NCBI GenBank assembly: GCA_003427395.1
Contig: BFEA01000175.1
Coordinates: 1,910,123 to 1,974,122, forward strand
Direction: 5' to 3'
DNA: 64,000 bases
Source of the DNA: Chara braunii
Lineage: Eukaryota > Streptophyta > Charophyceae > Charales > Characeae
The stretch's first letter is position 1. Every line of letters begins with the position of its first letter. Under the pieces are notes generated by a model. It had not been told where the DNA came from, searched no databases, and saw nothing but the letters and a program-made list of their open reading frames with translations. Made by a program: the position numbers and the translations under genes. Below, piece after piece: positions 12,701-21,544 of the stretch.

Positions 12701-14498
12701 TTAGGACAACGAGCAGACGAGCAGAATGCGACGACGAGGAGGCAACGGGAAAACACAGACAAGCAGAGGAGACGAGGCAGACAGAGACGACAAGCGCATC
12801 AGAAAAGTAGCAAAAGCAACTAGGAGACGAATCAGAACACGCAGATCGACGAAGAGAACGAATAGGAGGAAATAGCGAAGAAGAGTCAATGTAGCAATGA
12901 CGAAGAGAGAAGGGACAGAGGAGAGAGAAAAACAAGAGACAATAACCGACAAGAGCAAATGTAGCAACGACGAAGAGAGAAGGGACAGAGGAGAAAGGAA
13001 AACAAGAGAATAACCGACAAGAAGGAGAGGACGCGGACCAACAAGCCCAGAGAGACGAGCAGAGGAGAAACTGGGAAGCCACGACAGGACCAAGGAGGCA
13101 GCGTAAGTGGGAAAAGAACACAAGTGGAAGACACCGGTAACGCGAACCGAGGAGCAAAGACGAGGTGCGAGAAAGCGAAGGGGAACAGCTGCGCCCCGGG
13201 CACGGCTACGGCGACGCCAAAGGGAAACACGAAGGGACAAGGGCTTTGGGCAGGAGTCAAATTCGGAACGAGGGAAAGAGAGAAGGATAGGGCAAAGGCG
13301 GGAAGGGGGCAGCAAAACAGCGAAGAGCAAGGAAGATGACACGGAAGCGCAACGATCAAGGGAAGGGGAGAGTTCAGGAGGAGAAGACAGGACCACAGAC
13401 AGCGAGTATAGAAGCTCTTACAGATTGCAAGAGGAGGCCTGCAGTTCGATCATAACATAACAATAATAAGACATGCCACAAGGAACGACACACGAGAAGG
13501 TGACGTGGCTACTTTACCTTTGTCCTCCTCAGGGTCTCCATACCACTTGCCGGCAGTGTGTTTCCACTGACCAGCAGTGCCCTCACTTTTCTTCCAACTC
13601 GAAACAACCCAGCGCTTGTCCCATGTGTCTGTTATCGTGAAACAAAACCACGCAGCACCGCATTGCCATAACACACATTAAAGGTCATTAAAAAAAAAAA
13701 AAAAAAAAAAAGAAGCAATTCTGACACCTTCCATGGCCATGTCAGCAGAGTGCACCATAGATAACCTAACTCCTTTCGCCCTAAAATTTCCATCTTTCTG
13801 AGCTGCTCTACGACATCGACATCCTCGCCCAGCCACACCTCCAACCACCACTCTCTTGTCGACAACAACAAGCAATTGCACTGACCTGCAGGACATGCTA
13901 TGTCAGACTTACGCAGGAGAACCGAAAACAATTAACCGAGCCAAAACTGTTTTGCAGAAACGAACGAGAAAATGAGTCAAAAGGGAAGGTGTGAAGAGAG
14001 GGGAATAACGACGTTGAGTGGCACAAAAGGCGCGGGGGCAGCTGCATGTGACCTGTGACCTTTTTGACATGATGCATACGCGCATCTGAAGAACCATAGC
14101 AGCAACAACCAGTGACTTTAGGACAGGTGGAATGGAAACGTGGCGGCGAAAACGCATAGTACAGAAACAGAGAACAGAACGACTAGAAAAAGGCCCTAAC
14201 AGACAACGGTGAGACGCAAATAAGGGCGTCGATCAACTCAACCAATGCGCAAAACAAAATAGGAATGCTTCTTTTGCGAGAACAAGGAGAGGCACGCCGC
14301 CATAGTTTGCGTTTCGTACATGTAGTGAGCGGTGCAGCGAGGCCTTAAGTGAAAGGTACAAGGAACAAACAAACAAGAGTTTGACATCTAAACAATGTCT
14401 GCAGAATACGCACCATCGAATCTCTCCTCGAAAGCAACCGTCGCCGCAACGACCGAGAAACACCCGAGAAGGGCAACGATAGGGAGTAGGGCCCTCAT
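693..14498 (-). CDS. CRT: Calreticulin, 11 coding exons, 3' end off the window
   Basis: This encodes an ER-lumenal, Ca2+-binding lectin chaperone that folds monoglucosylated glycoproteins. The exons, in transcript order, are 14498-14414, 13628-13518, 9076-8884, 8209-7951, 6849-6793, 4921-4874, 4230-4144, 3280-3223, 2494-2427, 1728-1633 and 746-693. Every intron I placed is GT-AG, and the exons sum to 1116 nt, exactly 372 codons with no stop. Residues 1-22 form a signal peptide. The N-domain carries both family signatures ([10 protein letters not shown] at 105-114 and IMFGPDICG at 131-139), the three conserved cysteines (106, 138, 164) and the lectin residues Tyr110, Lys112 and Tyr129. The P-domain has three KPEDW/KPEGW-type repeats followed by three GEW/GKW-type repeats. 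The C-domain begins after WQVKSG. Known calreticulins are about 400-425 residues, so roughly 30-50 residues including the K/HDEL-type signal are missing; I found no such codons at 1-692. The start ATG is chosen because the signal peptide follows directly. Confidence 0.97.
1158..1395. repeat. Imperfect tandem repeat in calreticulin intron 10
   Basis: About five copies of a 40-60 bp unit built on TTTAACTCAACATCCCCTCC followed by TTTCTAGACCCTGA. Copies begin near 1158, 1205, 1264, 1302 and 1348 with length variation. Confidence 0.8.
1633..1728 (-). CDS. CRT: Calreticulin exon 10: last part of globular domain
   Basis: This exon covers residues 323-354, starting [15 protein letters not shown] and ending [10 protein letters not shown], the standard helix before the acidic tail. 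It has phase 0 at both ends. The acceptor is ttgcag and the donor is GTAAGT. Confidence 0.95.
1811..2095 (-). mobile_element. MITE-like element with GC-rich termini, in intron 9
   Basis: The left end is CTAGGCTACCAGCCGGGC. The right end reads GGCCCGGTCGGGCAAGT..., whose reverse complement matches the left end of the element at 44253-44500. The centre (ACTACGTTATGCAGAAAA, CTCAGGAGTCACATC) also matches that element in reverse orientation. It is non-coding with internal A/T runs. Confidence 0.75.
2427..2494 (-). CDS. CRT: Calreticulin exon 9: end of P-domain
   Basis: This exon covers residues 300-322, [13 protein letters not shown] then [10 protein letters not shown], where the chain returns to the globular domain. 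Asn-Asp-Ser is a potential N-glycosylation sequon, though this is not evidence of use. The acceptor is ctgcag and the donor is GTGAGA. Confidence 0.95.
3223..3280 (-). CDS. CRT: Calreticulin exon 8: P-domain B repeats
   Basis: This exon covers residues 281-299 plus one base. It contains [11 protein letters not shown] and SAPLIENP, the second B repeat and the start of the third. The donor is G|GTGAGT. Confidence 0.95.
3748..4110. repeat. 174-bp tandem duplication with nested 35-bp repeats, intron 7
   Basis: CTTCTTCAAAGCACAACATC starts at 3748 and again at 3922. Each copy ends in units of about 35 bp reading CTGACATATCAAGGCTTACG. There are two or more such units in the first copy and three in the second. 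Confidence 0.9.
4144..4230 (-). CDS. CRT: Calreticulin exon 7: P-domain A3 and B1 repeats
   Basis: This 29-codon phase 0 exon runs from [12 protein letters not shown] through [16 protein letters not shown]. It ends the A repeats and opens the B repeats. The acceptor is cttcag and the donor is GTGGGT. Confidence 0.95.
4659..4748. repeat. 46-bp tandem duplication, intron 6
   Basis: CTCCCACATCTCATCACAGT starts at 4659 and 4705. The two copies are almost identical, so this is a recent duplication. Confidence 0.9.
4874..4921 (-). CDS. CRT: Calreticulin exon 6: P-domain repeat
   Basis: This 16-codon phase 0 exon reads [16 protein letters not shown]. It ends repeat A2 and starts A3. The acceptor is ctgcag and the donor is GTACTG. 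Homology places it between exons 5 and 7 with no missing residue. Confidence 0.94.
5186..5625. mobile_element. MITE of the CTTAAACC family split by an insertion, intron 5
   Basis: The outer parts (5186-5263 and about 5550-5625) match the intact copy at 9839-9998 piece by piece: CTTAAAC start, TTGGCCCAGCT, AACGTTTCTACT, ATTTGGGC, GTGGCCCGTAC, TGGCTTGTTAAC and a GTACTGG(T)CGTTTAAAC end. About 285 bp of GC-rich DNA with nested CCTAGGCC palindromes and a CT microsatellite is inserted in the middle. CTCCT appears on both sides of the insertion, a possible target duplication. Confidence 0.65.
6793..6849 (-). CDS. CRT: Calreticulin exon 5: P-domain repeat
   Basis: This 19-codon, phase 0 to phase 0 exon reads [19 protein letters not shown]. 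It completes repeat A1 and starts A2. The acceptor is ctgcag and the donor is GTAAGG. The symmetrical phases mean repeats could be skipped without a frameshift. Confidence 0.95.
7951..8209 (-). CDS. CRT: Calreticulin exon 4: second signature to start of P-domain
   Basis: This exon covers residues 130-216. It contains IMFGPDICG with Cys138 of the disulfide, then [17 protein letters not shown] with the free Cys164, then [20 protein letters not shown]. It ends at IKDPSAKK, the first half of P-domain repeat A1. The donor is GTAAGC and the exon ends in phase 0. Confidence 0.97.
8326..8456. repeat. Short tandem repeat (GCACGCAGGCAGGCATCTCA type), intron 3
   Basis: About five copies of a 23-31 bp unit built on CTGCACGCAGGCAGGCATCT with CAAG extensions. 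It lies in the intron 30-120 bp beyond the exon 4 acceptor. Confidence 0.85.
8884..9076 (-). CDS. CRT: Calreticulin exon 3: N-domain, lectin site and first signature
   Basis: This exon covers residues 66-129 plus two bases of codon 130. It contains [20 protein letters not shown] and the signature [10 protein letters not shown]. Cys106 is the first half of the conserved disulfide, and Tyr110, Lys112 and Tyr129 line the glucose-binding site. The intron upstream is 4441 bp, the longest of the gene. Confidence 0.96.
9115..9560. repeat. Four-copy dispersed tandem repeat, intron 2
   Basis: The core CAATCAGCCGCCGTAGAGGT recurs near 9129, 9284, 9360 and 9510, each followed by AAAGGTCCTC and TCATATCAC. 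The spacing is uneven (about 75-155 bp). Two units also share TAGCTTTGACGTTCGT and a TTTCGGC motif. Confidence 0.85.
9839..9998. mobile_element. Intact 160-bp MITE with 18-bp perfect TIRs, intron 2
   Basis: The left end is CTTAAACCACCAGTACTT and the right end is AAGTACTGGTGGTTTAAG, perfect inverted repeats. It is non-coding. An interrupted relative is at 5186-5625, and end fragments appear near 37640 and 46920. Confidence 0.85.
10085..10475. mobile_element. Long palindromic (foldback) element, intron 2
   Basis: The inner arms at about 10249-10282 and 10316-10349 are perfect inverted repeats (AGGACAAAGAGTCAAGTGCC...) around a ~35-bp loop. The outer arms at about 10085-10180 and 10390-10475 are also inverted but diverged (GGGGTTT, AAGGATCGAATT and GCCGGGCACCTC strings in reverse). 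No coding capacity is seen. Confidence 0.85.
10555..10680. repeat. 62-bp tandem duplication, intron 2
   Basis: TTCACCCTCCATGGGCTAAG followed by ACGAC(C/A)AAAGATAC is repeated at a 62-bp offset with one or two differences. Confidence 0.9.
10842..10949. mobile_element. 108-bp MITE flanked by TA, intron 2
   Basis: The ends are CCGTCTTCCGCCTAA and TTAGGCGGTAGACGG, with TA on each side (10840-10841 and 10950-10951). TA duplications with CCGT/CAGT ends suggest a Tc1/mariner-type transposase. A related end (CCGTCTTCCCCCGAATA) is at 11020. Confidence 0.7.
11941..12046. mobile_element. 106-bp MITE flanked by TA, intron 2
   Basis: The left arm CCGTCTTCACCCAATAGAAC plus GCCCGGTCA and the right arm TGACCGGGGCGTTCTATTCG plus GGTGAAGACGG are almost perfect inverted repeats of 31-33 bp. 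TA lies at 11939-11940 and 12047-12048. Same family as 10842-10949. Confidence 0.8.
12080..13460. repeat. 1.4-kb purine-strand tract, intron 2
   Basis: The plus strand is overwhelmingly A and G with few T. Because T is rare, long frames stay open on both strands, giving Arg/Glu/Gln-rich products on plus and Ser/Leu/Cys/Pro-rich on minus. I do not regard these as genes. A 70-bp tandem duplication (GTAGCAATGACGAAGAGAGA) sits at 12891-13022. Confidence 0.7.
13518..13628 (-). CDS. CRT: Calreticulin exon 2: start of N-domain
   Basis: This exon covers residues 29-65, with the typical TWDKRWV, SSWKK and [12 protein letters not shown] strings of the N-domain beta-sandwich. The acceptor is acag|AC and the donor is G|GTAAAG. 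Most plant homologues have Asn-His-Thr where this one has Lys-His-Thr, so a common glycosylation sequon is absent. Confidence 0.95.
14414..14498 (-). CDS. CRT: Calreticulin exon 1: signal peptide
   Basis: This exon covers residues 1-28 plus the first base of codon 29. It reads [13 protein letters not shown], then a hydrophobic, alanine-rich stretch, then the mature start FEERFD. The donor is G|GTGCGT. A GCC-repeat lies just upstream of the ATG. Confidence 0.95.
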
Positions 14499-15292
14499 GG
14501 CGATAGCGGCGGCGGCGGCAGCGTGCTCAGTGTCCAGCAGATGCAGCTATGGTGCCAGAATGCAATGCTCGGAAAACTCTGCTCCTCTGCTCCACTGCTT
14601 TCCGCCCGCGACCGGAGCCCCTGCAACGACGAAGGGGAGGTTGCCAAGCCAGCAGCACACTGATACCCTTGGAGCATCCAAACAGAACCATAAAATGTCG
14701 GGCCGAGGCGATTCCGGTAGTTTCGCCGAAGGAATCCTGGCGGACAAAGTGGGTGAGGAAGTGTGGGACCACGTCCTTCGCTTCTGGGCGAGCCGACAAC
14801 GAACGACGACTGGGGCGAGCGGGGAAGACCGGAGGCGACAGCGGAATAAATTTGGCGTCGGTCAAGGGCGCCTGGTCCGACAGATGACGTGTTGGATGAT
14901 AACTGATTGGACAACAGCTGAAAGCAACTTGCTCATCCCAAGCAACGAGCCCTTCTAGACGGTCTCCCTTGCCGAAAACCCGTACGTACAAGGAGAAATC
15001 TGGGACCGGCTCGGCCTGCCATGGCAGGGCAGGAAGTCAGCGTGCCCAACTTCGGGCGCTGTTCCCTTGATCCGCCGATCAGTAGGGTTGATGAGCCGGG
15101 ATCTGAAAAACTCGATGCGTCAGGGACCGCTCACGGCCAAGGTGTTTCGGGGTTATCTCGCCACCAAGGAGGGGTATAAGCTTCTTCCCTCCACCCTCCC
15201 CTCCCCCACCAGACTTCTCCCAGTTCACTTTCATCTGTAAATGGCCTCAGCTGACAGAGGGGTATTGTAGACCGGGTCAGGCCATGCGTAGA
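14499..15292. other. Calreticulin upstream region, no other gene seen
   Basis: This GC-rich stretch has overlapping open frames on both strands, but none resembles a known protein and none has consistent coding character. It probably holds the 5' UTR and promoter. I see no convincing TATA box. Confidence 0.4.
14883..14910 (-). promoter_or_regulatory. Putative unfolded-protein-response (bZIP) element and CCAAT box of calreticulin
   Basis: On the plus strand GATGACGTGT lies at 14883-14892 and ATTGG at 14906-14910; on the gene strand these are CCAAT followed by ACACGTCATC. TGACGTG is the core bound by ATF6/XBP1 and the plant ER-stress bZIPs (bZIP28/60 class), and calreticulin is a classical ER-stress target. 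The spacing does not match the strict CCAAT-N9-CCACG ERSE. It lies about 390 bp upstream of the ATG. Presence of the motif is seen; function is inferred. Confidence 0.45.
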
Positions 15293-15295
15293 CTA

Positions 15296-15413
15296 CAGTC
15301 TTCCCCCGAACAAAACGCACGTATGTACTATTCAACTTTCCCTGCAAAACTCGATTTTTCGAAGTGGCTCCCGAAAATCTGAATAGTACGCATGCATGTA
15401 CTTCGAACAGTAC

Positions 15414-15482
<69 letters not shown>

Positions 15483-15608
15483 NNNNNNNNNNNNNNNNNN
15501 NNNNNNNNNNNNNNNNNNNNNNNNNNNNNNNNNNNNNNNNNNNNNNNNNNNNNNNNNNNNNNNNNNNNNNNNNNNNNNNNNNNNNNNNNNNNNNNNNNNN
15601 NNNNNNNN

Positions 15609-15641
<33 letters not shown>

Positions 15642-15789
15642 CCCCTGACTCTTCTCGTATTGGCTGCATTCGCCGTAGAAAATGGGATTACCGCGCGCTC
15701 CAAGAAAAACAACTGGCCGAAGACAGCTCGAAGTATTGCGGCCAGAAAATGGGATCACCATGCTCCAAGAAACGACAGGCCGGACTGCT

Positions 15790-15826
<37 letters not shown>

Positions 15827-16146
15827 TTGTGAATGTGTGTGTGGCTTCCCTATCGTCGTCTAACGTGGAGGTTTTATTGTCTACATACAGCCGGGCCTCA
15901 CTCCAGACATGCAGAATGTATACTTCCGTTTTCTATGGGAAGATTCATTCTGGAGACTTTTTTTTTTTTTTTTTAATAAGGACCAATTTCTCGATTTATG
16001 TGTTTGCTCCAACTGTGACTAATGCCCCAAGTACAGGCCCATGGCTATAAAGGCATATGCCGATTTTTTTCTAAAAGCCCGTTTTCTGAAGTTGGTGTCA
16101 AAAACCCGTAGCATAACGCACGTGCGTTTTGTTCGGGGGAATACTG
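15296..16146. mobile_element. 851-bp TIR element flanked by TA, containing an assembly gap
   Basis: The left end CAGTCTTCCCCCGAACAAAA (then CGCACGT) and the right end (ACGTGCG then TTTTGTTCGGGGGAATACTG) are inverted repeats. TA is at 15294-15295 and 16147-16148. The interior has (CT)n, a gap, (CA)n, a second CT run at 15793-15822 and a T-run at 15959-15974, with no transposase. The CAGT ends and TA target fit a non-autonomous Tc1/mariner-like element related to the small MITEs at 10.8 and 11.9 kb. Confidence 0.8.
15418..15639. repeat. (CT)n - assembly gap - (CA)n
   Basis: A CT run ends at 15482, 126 N follow (15483-15608), and a CA run continues from 15609. Translations across the gap are artefacts. 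Confidence 0.95.
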
Positions 16147-16289
16147 TAGCACTTTTCTAAATGCATCTGACTGCAATTAAGGTAAGACATGGATGAATCT
16201 GACCTCAATCGCGTCCAGAGCTATATAGAAAAATCCTAATCTAAGTATGCCCTCAGTCAGGAGCAGACACGAAGAATTGTTGTCAATCA

Positions 16290-16970
16290 AACAATTATGA
16301 AACATTACTCCTAATAGACCAAGCAACAACTGATCAAGAGGATGAACAAATACAAATAGCAGACGGACGCAGGTAGTTGACATAGATGAGAAAGACAACG
16401 AATGTATGCAATGGTGAAAAAATAGTTTTCTGAAACTCGAGTTCGTCAAAAAAAAATAATAGATGAACATAATGACAAAGAATAATCCATCTGGTGAAAC
16501 CCGACCCGTTTCGGCTGCCCGCCGCCAGCAGCTCCTTAGAGGTCTTTCGTCTCTTGGAAATCAGATCGACTATAAGTTTTTTTATACGCGTACCAACAAG
16601 GTAGGTAACAACTTTAGCGCAAAAACGTCACTTCCAATACCCATAAAAAAAATATTAAATTCGTTGCACTCAGACCACCATGCGTCAAAACCACAAACTA
16701 CTTCTCGAGAAACGTCAGGATCAAACAGACAATACAAAGGTACCAAAAAAGAGAACACAAAATCAGATCCACTTAAGAGACAGACAAGTGACAGCATTGT
16801 TTAAAAAAATATCCAACTCGTACAATTCAACAGATTTACATTTCGAATGCAGAAAACAAAATAAACCAAATAGGTTATACTATTGAAACGTACTGCACGA
16901 AAGCGACCAGAAAAACACGTAAGAGACGAACAAAACAGATAAGTCCAATAGGTGGTCCAATTTGTTATTG
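16290..16970 (+). repeat. Partial third copy of the AT-rich repeat
   Basis: Direct-orientation similarity to 23560-24180: CAAACAATTA-GAAACATT, GACCAAGCAAC, then CGTACCAAC-A-GGTAGGTAA, then TTCAGACCAC, then the CTACTT-TCGAGA-ACGT block. The region is decayed, with no intact reading frame. The similarity stops near 16970. Confidence 0.7.
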
Positions 16971-18979
16971 AAACTTCCTCGAATTTTTGTAGAGTATAGT
17001 CAAAACAATTTTTTAGGTATACTCGAAACCATAACTCGAATTTTACAGAAACCATGAAGGTTAACTCCACAACATAAACAGTAGTAAGGTGTCGGGATCG
17101 ATGTTGAAATTAAATGATCACCGCCATTTTTTTTTCGTCGGTTGGAATAAGAATAAAAACTTGTACACTCTATAATGAAATCTGACCGCCATAAGCATTG
17201 TATTGGTTCTTATGCACGGTAAAACATCCTAAACTTTGTGAATTGTTTGAGATTTTAACAACGCATTATAAAAAACCGCAATAGTCGTCCTCACTGATCG
17301 TTATGAGAGAAAATAACAATCATAACATTGTTGAAAATTGTGCAAAATAATTTGACTACGAGAAACAACTGTTAATCATCACAATTACAACGACAAAAAA
17401 AAAACAAAACCATAAACCAGTCGGGCACCATGCAACAATTTCGCATCACGCCCAAGAGACAATAAAAATGTGAACTCACTATGCGCACAAAAAAGACAAG
17501 CAAGAGTACAACTTGAAAACTTGCCCATTAGAATTTCATCGCTTTGAGGAAGAAAAATCCCAACAACGCAAACAAAGGAGTGTTTAATTCAAACGTAACG
17601 AAGTTAAGCATCTGCTTGAATTTGAGGTCGTACCGTCCATCTTCAATGGATCCCTTGATCAGTCGAGCATCTGTACCTCTACATCTGACGGCTACAACAT
17701 GAAATCCCTAAGATGTCATATAATATATTACCGATTCAAAAACGAAATTGAAAACATCTCATTAATAATGAAGGAGGTTTCACTTAAGATTTGATAGTGC
17801 TTCAACCCCTCGTCGATTTTTTTTTATCTCACCGATCCAATTGACTGTACTTCGAAGATTAAAATTGGTTGGGGATAAAAGGCGTCACAAAAGAAGGTTG
17901 GCAACACTAAAGAACCTTTTTCCGCCAACAGTACTACATTATCAGTATATTGAACAAATTGGACTCCACCTAGAAATGCCCCTATGTTTTGGTGGGCAGT
18001 AAGTATTACCTATAGTACCTTTGACACTTTATTATCTTACCTTTTGCAACTTAGTCTGCTTGTACTCGACCAAACATTGACTCATAATATCCTTATTGAT
18101 AGAAAAACACCATATAAATGACGGATTGTCCAGGAATGACTTAGTCAATCCAGAATGATAGACCACAAAACAATGAACGTATGTGTCACCCAAGTTATAA
18201 TCAATTGGAGAACAAACAAAATCGTCAAACCCTGCTTTGAACAAAGTAAAACCTCGAACTATCCACTCCTACTTCTGACATAAAAATTGGTCGAAGAAGA
18301 AAAAAGAAAAAATAAATAAAAAATAAAAATGATAAAGGACAAATAAAAAGAAAAAATGAAGAAACGATAAAAAAAAAAAAAAATGTTAAAATAACCAGGC
18401 CGTCATGTAAAATGCTATGCTTGTCAAAGGGAAAAAATAAAATAAATAAGAATGGAGAGGAAATTTGTTTTTCTATAAAAACAACACGGAACAATTATCA
18501 GAGGGATAATTTTTTTATTTTTTTATTTTTTTCCATCCAATTAGTATAGGAATCGAAGATGTCAAAACGAAAAGAAATATGTCCATCAACTCATGGAAGA
18601 GTTGAATAAAAAGACGAGAAACAACAAATGGAATCCGCAACCTTTGAAAACTGTGAAAATTATAAAGATTATCTCCCATCATCTTATTGCGACATTAAAC
18701 GACACGCATGTACCAAACCAACATATTATTTTATGCCACTATGATTGCAAGACTTCCAATGATCTTACGACATAAATGTCGAATTATAGTTTCCGAAGAC
18801 ACTCATGATAAAAGATTCTCACAACTAATCTTTATTGAATATGAACGCGGAAGCAGTTGTTGATGACACGAGATAGGACAAGGCATAATCGAAAACTCGA
18901 TTTTATTTTAAAACACGAACGACAGAGAAGGCATACACAAGATCTTAAAAACTCAATTTAAAAACTAACGACGAAAATA
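16971..18979. other. AT-rich DNA without recognised genes
   Basis: Short frames only, with many stops on both strands and homopolymer A/T runs. Nothing recognisable. Confidence 0.5.
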
Positions 18980-21005
18980 AGGTTCCTTCAGACGGCGCTT
19001 GCCTTGGGACGTCATCACCCCAACTGACAATTCATGTTCGGGTTCAGTTCAGACATTTTTCCGCATATTCCCCCTCTCCTACGACATACCAGAAGTGTCT
19101 TCAGTCGAATTACCTCTGACACAACCCTTCAAAGGCAAACATGTAGCTCAACAATTTTGCAGTGATATACCTAAGAATGATGACGAGAAATCCTCATAAG
19201 ATATAGGTTTCGTCTTGTGAACCTTTATAATACAATAAGAGATCGTAAGAGGTACAATTATGACATTTCATTTGATCGACAAAATTCAATTGTACGTATG
19301 CTACCTACTCTTTCATGATGAGAGTGAGAGGTTTCTTTAATTGTATATGCGGGTAAGGGTCAATGCTCTAAACAACAACAAGAACAAAAAACATTATCAG
19401 TTGGTCCACCTTTGGCACAACATTTTACAATCCCCGCACGTTGATTTGTAGTTATACAAAAATGTACCCTTTCAGGATGATAATAAGTCTTTAAGGAGAA
19501 AGAAATTGTAACTAGTGGAAGTGTATCTTGTCGGAGGGAAACGTAATAAGTATAATTGATGCACTCAAATGAAGTGACAATTGATGTCTTTTGAGAATTA
19601 AAAAAAAAAAAATTCGAATAAGTTTGTAAACTTTTGTGCGACATGGTTGGAGAGACCCTCAACTGTACATGAATATGTGTACATACACTTGATGTTTGAT
19701 GCATTTAACATTATCCCTTATATTTCCCTTGTAGATGACCAGATTTTCTCACAAAAGAAATTAATGCATATTAATTTTTACCATACCATTTACCTAAATT
19801 TGTTTGATATGATATTATTTGTTATGTATATTTCCTAACTATTTTTTCAATGTCACGACATAAATGTTGTTCTGACTCTTATGAAGTACTGTGACGTATT
19901 TTCACGACATATCGATTTAGGGAAAAATGAGTTGTATGTGACGCTCCTTTTGCCTTAATAAAAATGTTAATTTTGCCTAGATGGATATGCCGCAAAACAA
20001 CACCCTAACACTTTTCGACAGTCGAAGCGACATGCATACAGCGATTTTGAAAAATTTATTGGTGGTTTAGTATTGAGAAATAATTATACCCTTATCAAAT
20101 AGTCTACCCTTGCCAAATCAAAACAGCCCAGCCGAAACCTCCAAGGCATCACCAACCTTTTATTTGTTTGCAACATTGTTACTCTAGCCAAAAACCTTTA
20201 TAGTTTGTATCCTATGTTCAAAGACAATTTAGATAATGACTTTTATGCACTGATAGTTTATTCAGGTGAAACATGGTTAGTCTAACAAAAAACCTCTACA
20301 GTTCATCTCCTATATTCAAAGACAATTTTGATAATGATTTTTATACGGTGATAGTTAATCCATGTGCATGGTTGCATTGCACAAAGTAGGTGATGGGATT
20401 AAAATGCTCCTATACAACGGGTCTCTCCCTCGTTCCTCAAATTATCGTCCCTAATATGCACACAACGCGTTCAGGTCTGGTCATGGTTATTAATGGGTGA
20501 TAGTCACTATCATTTGTATATGGACAGTGAGGCCCCATTCTTTAAAGTAAAGAAAACCTGGTGAATAAAGTCATCATTTATCGTCGTTTTTTTAATGAGT
20601 AAAGCTAGTCGCAAAAAATCAGAATATGATTACTTATTAGACTTGTTCGGTTTGCTCGTCTTTGGACTATTTTTTTAATCACTTTCATTAGGTATGGTTC
20701 GAGAGTAAAACTTATTTTGTTTGATTGTTTTTCGAATTTAAGATATACGTCTATTGAATTGTACGAGTTTTTTTTTTTTTAAGGCAGAACTATCAATTGT
20801 TGGTCTCTTGGTGAATTTAATCATGTGTTATATTTTTTGATACTTTGGTATTATTAGTTCAATCCAAAAGTCTCTCGAAAAGTAGCTTTCGTGTTCTTGA
20901 CGTTTAGTGGTCTGAATACAATGAATTTGACTTTTTTTTTATTATCTTTGAAGTTATGTTTGCGCTAAAGTTCTTACCTATCTCGTTGGTACGCAAATTT
21001 CCCTG
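18980..21005 (-). repeat. Left arm of a ~2-kb inverted repeat
   Basis: Read on the minus strand this matches 23805-25845 almost end to end. Shared blocks include CCTTGGGACGTCATCACCCC / GGGGTGATGACGTCCCAAGG, the CACTCTCATCATGAAAGAGT block, and the CAAAGTAGGTGATGGGATTA block. The arms differ by point changes and small indels, so they are old. A duplication of about 98 bp at 20178-20375 (AAAACCT-TA-AGTT...) is present in both arms. No intact gene is visible. Confidence 0.85.
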
Positions 21006-21056
21006 AAGGACCTTTGTCCTATTTCCGTCTGAAAGGACAAAGGTTCCTTCAGGGAG
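21003..21056. repeat. Perfect-stem hairpin at the inner end of the left arm
   Basis: CCTGAAGGACCTTTGTCCT and AGGACAAAGGTTCCTTCAGG face each other across about 12 bases. It marks the inner boundary of the left inverted-repeat arm and is absent from the right arm. Confidence 0.8.
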
Positions 21057-21544
21057 AAAGTTTTACGGAGGAAGAAAAAATTCGCTCAAACACAACAGTT
21101 GCCCCGCCCGCCGACCATCCTTTAGAATAATAACACAAATAATTAGTTTAAATAGAGTACAATATAATTGAGGCTCTGTAAGAACGTTCCAATACTTGTA
21201 ACTGATCCGACAACAACTCACCCCCTCGACATCCAACAACACATCAATGTAGATCGTAATCCCTACAATAATCAAGAATTTTAATAAGATTAGTGGACAC
21301 TTATACCTATGAACGAAAGAAAAACAACCAACGAACAATTAATATTAACAGTCGTCAATAGATCCTACCTCGATCGACTTTTCTTTCACGTTTCTCTTGT
21401 GTACATTTTTTTGTCCTTCGTGATTTGTCCGATACATTCCAAGAGGATATATATATATATTTTTTCATTAAACAATAAACCATCGGATAGAAAGTGCATC
21501 AACAGAGTTATCTCTAAAGTCTCTTATTACTATTTCCCTTCCCA

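Noticed and set aside
12000-13460. Several overlapping open frames of 100-230 codons on both strands
   Set aside because: They arise from the purine-strand bias, are low-complexity, overlap each other and lie inside a calreticulin intron.
14527-14991. Upstream minus-strand frame of 154 codons in front of calreticulin
   Set aside because: It ends before the calreticulin ATG, shows no family resemblance and overlaps plus-strand frames in GC-rich DNA; more likely 5' UTR or promoter.
15231-15863. Long open frames crossing the first gap
   Set aside because: They consist of N and dinucleotide-repeat translation (Thr-His, Leu-Ser, Arg-Glu) and are artefacts.
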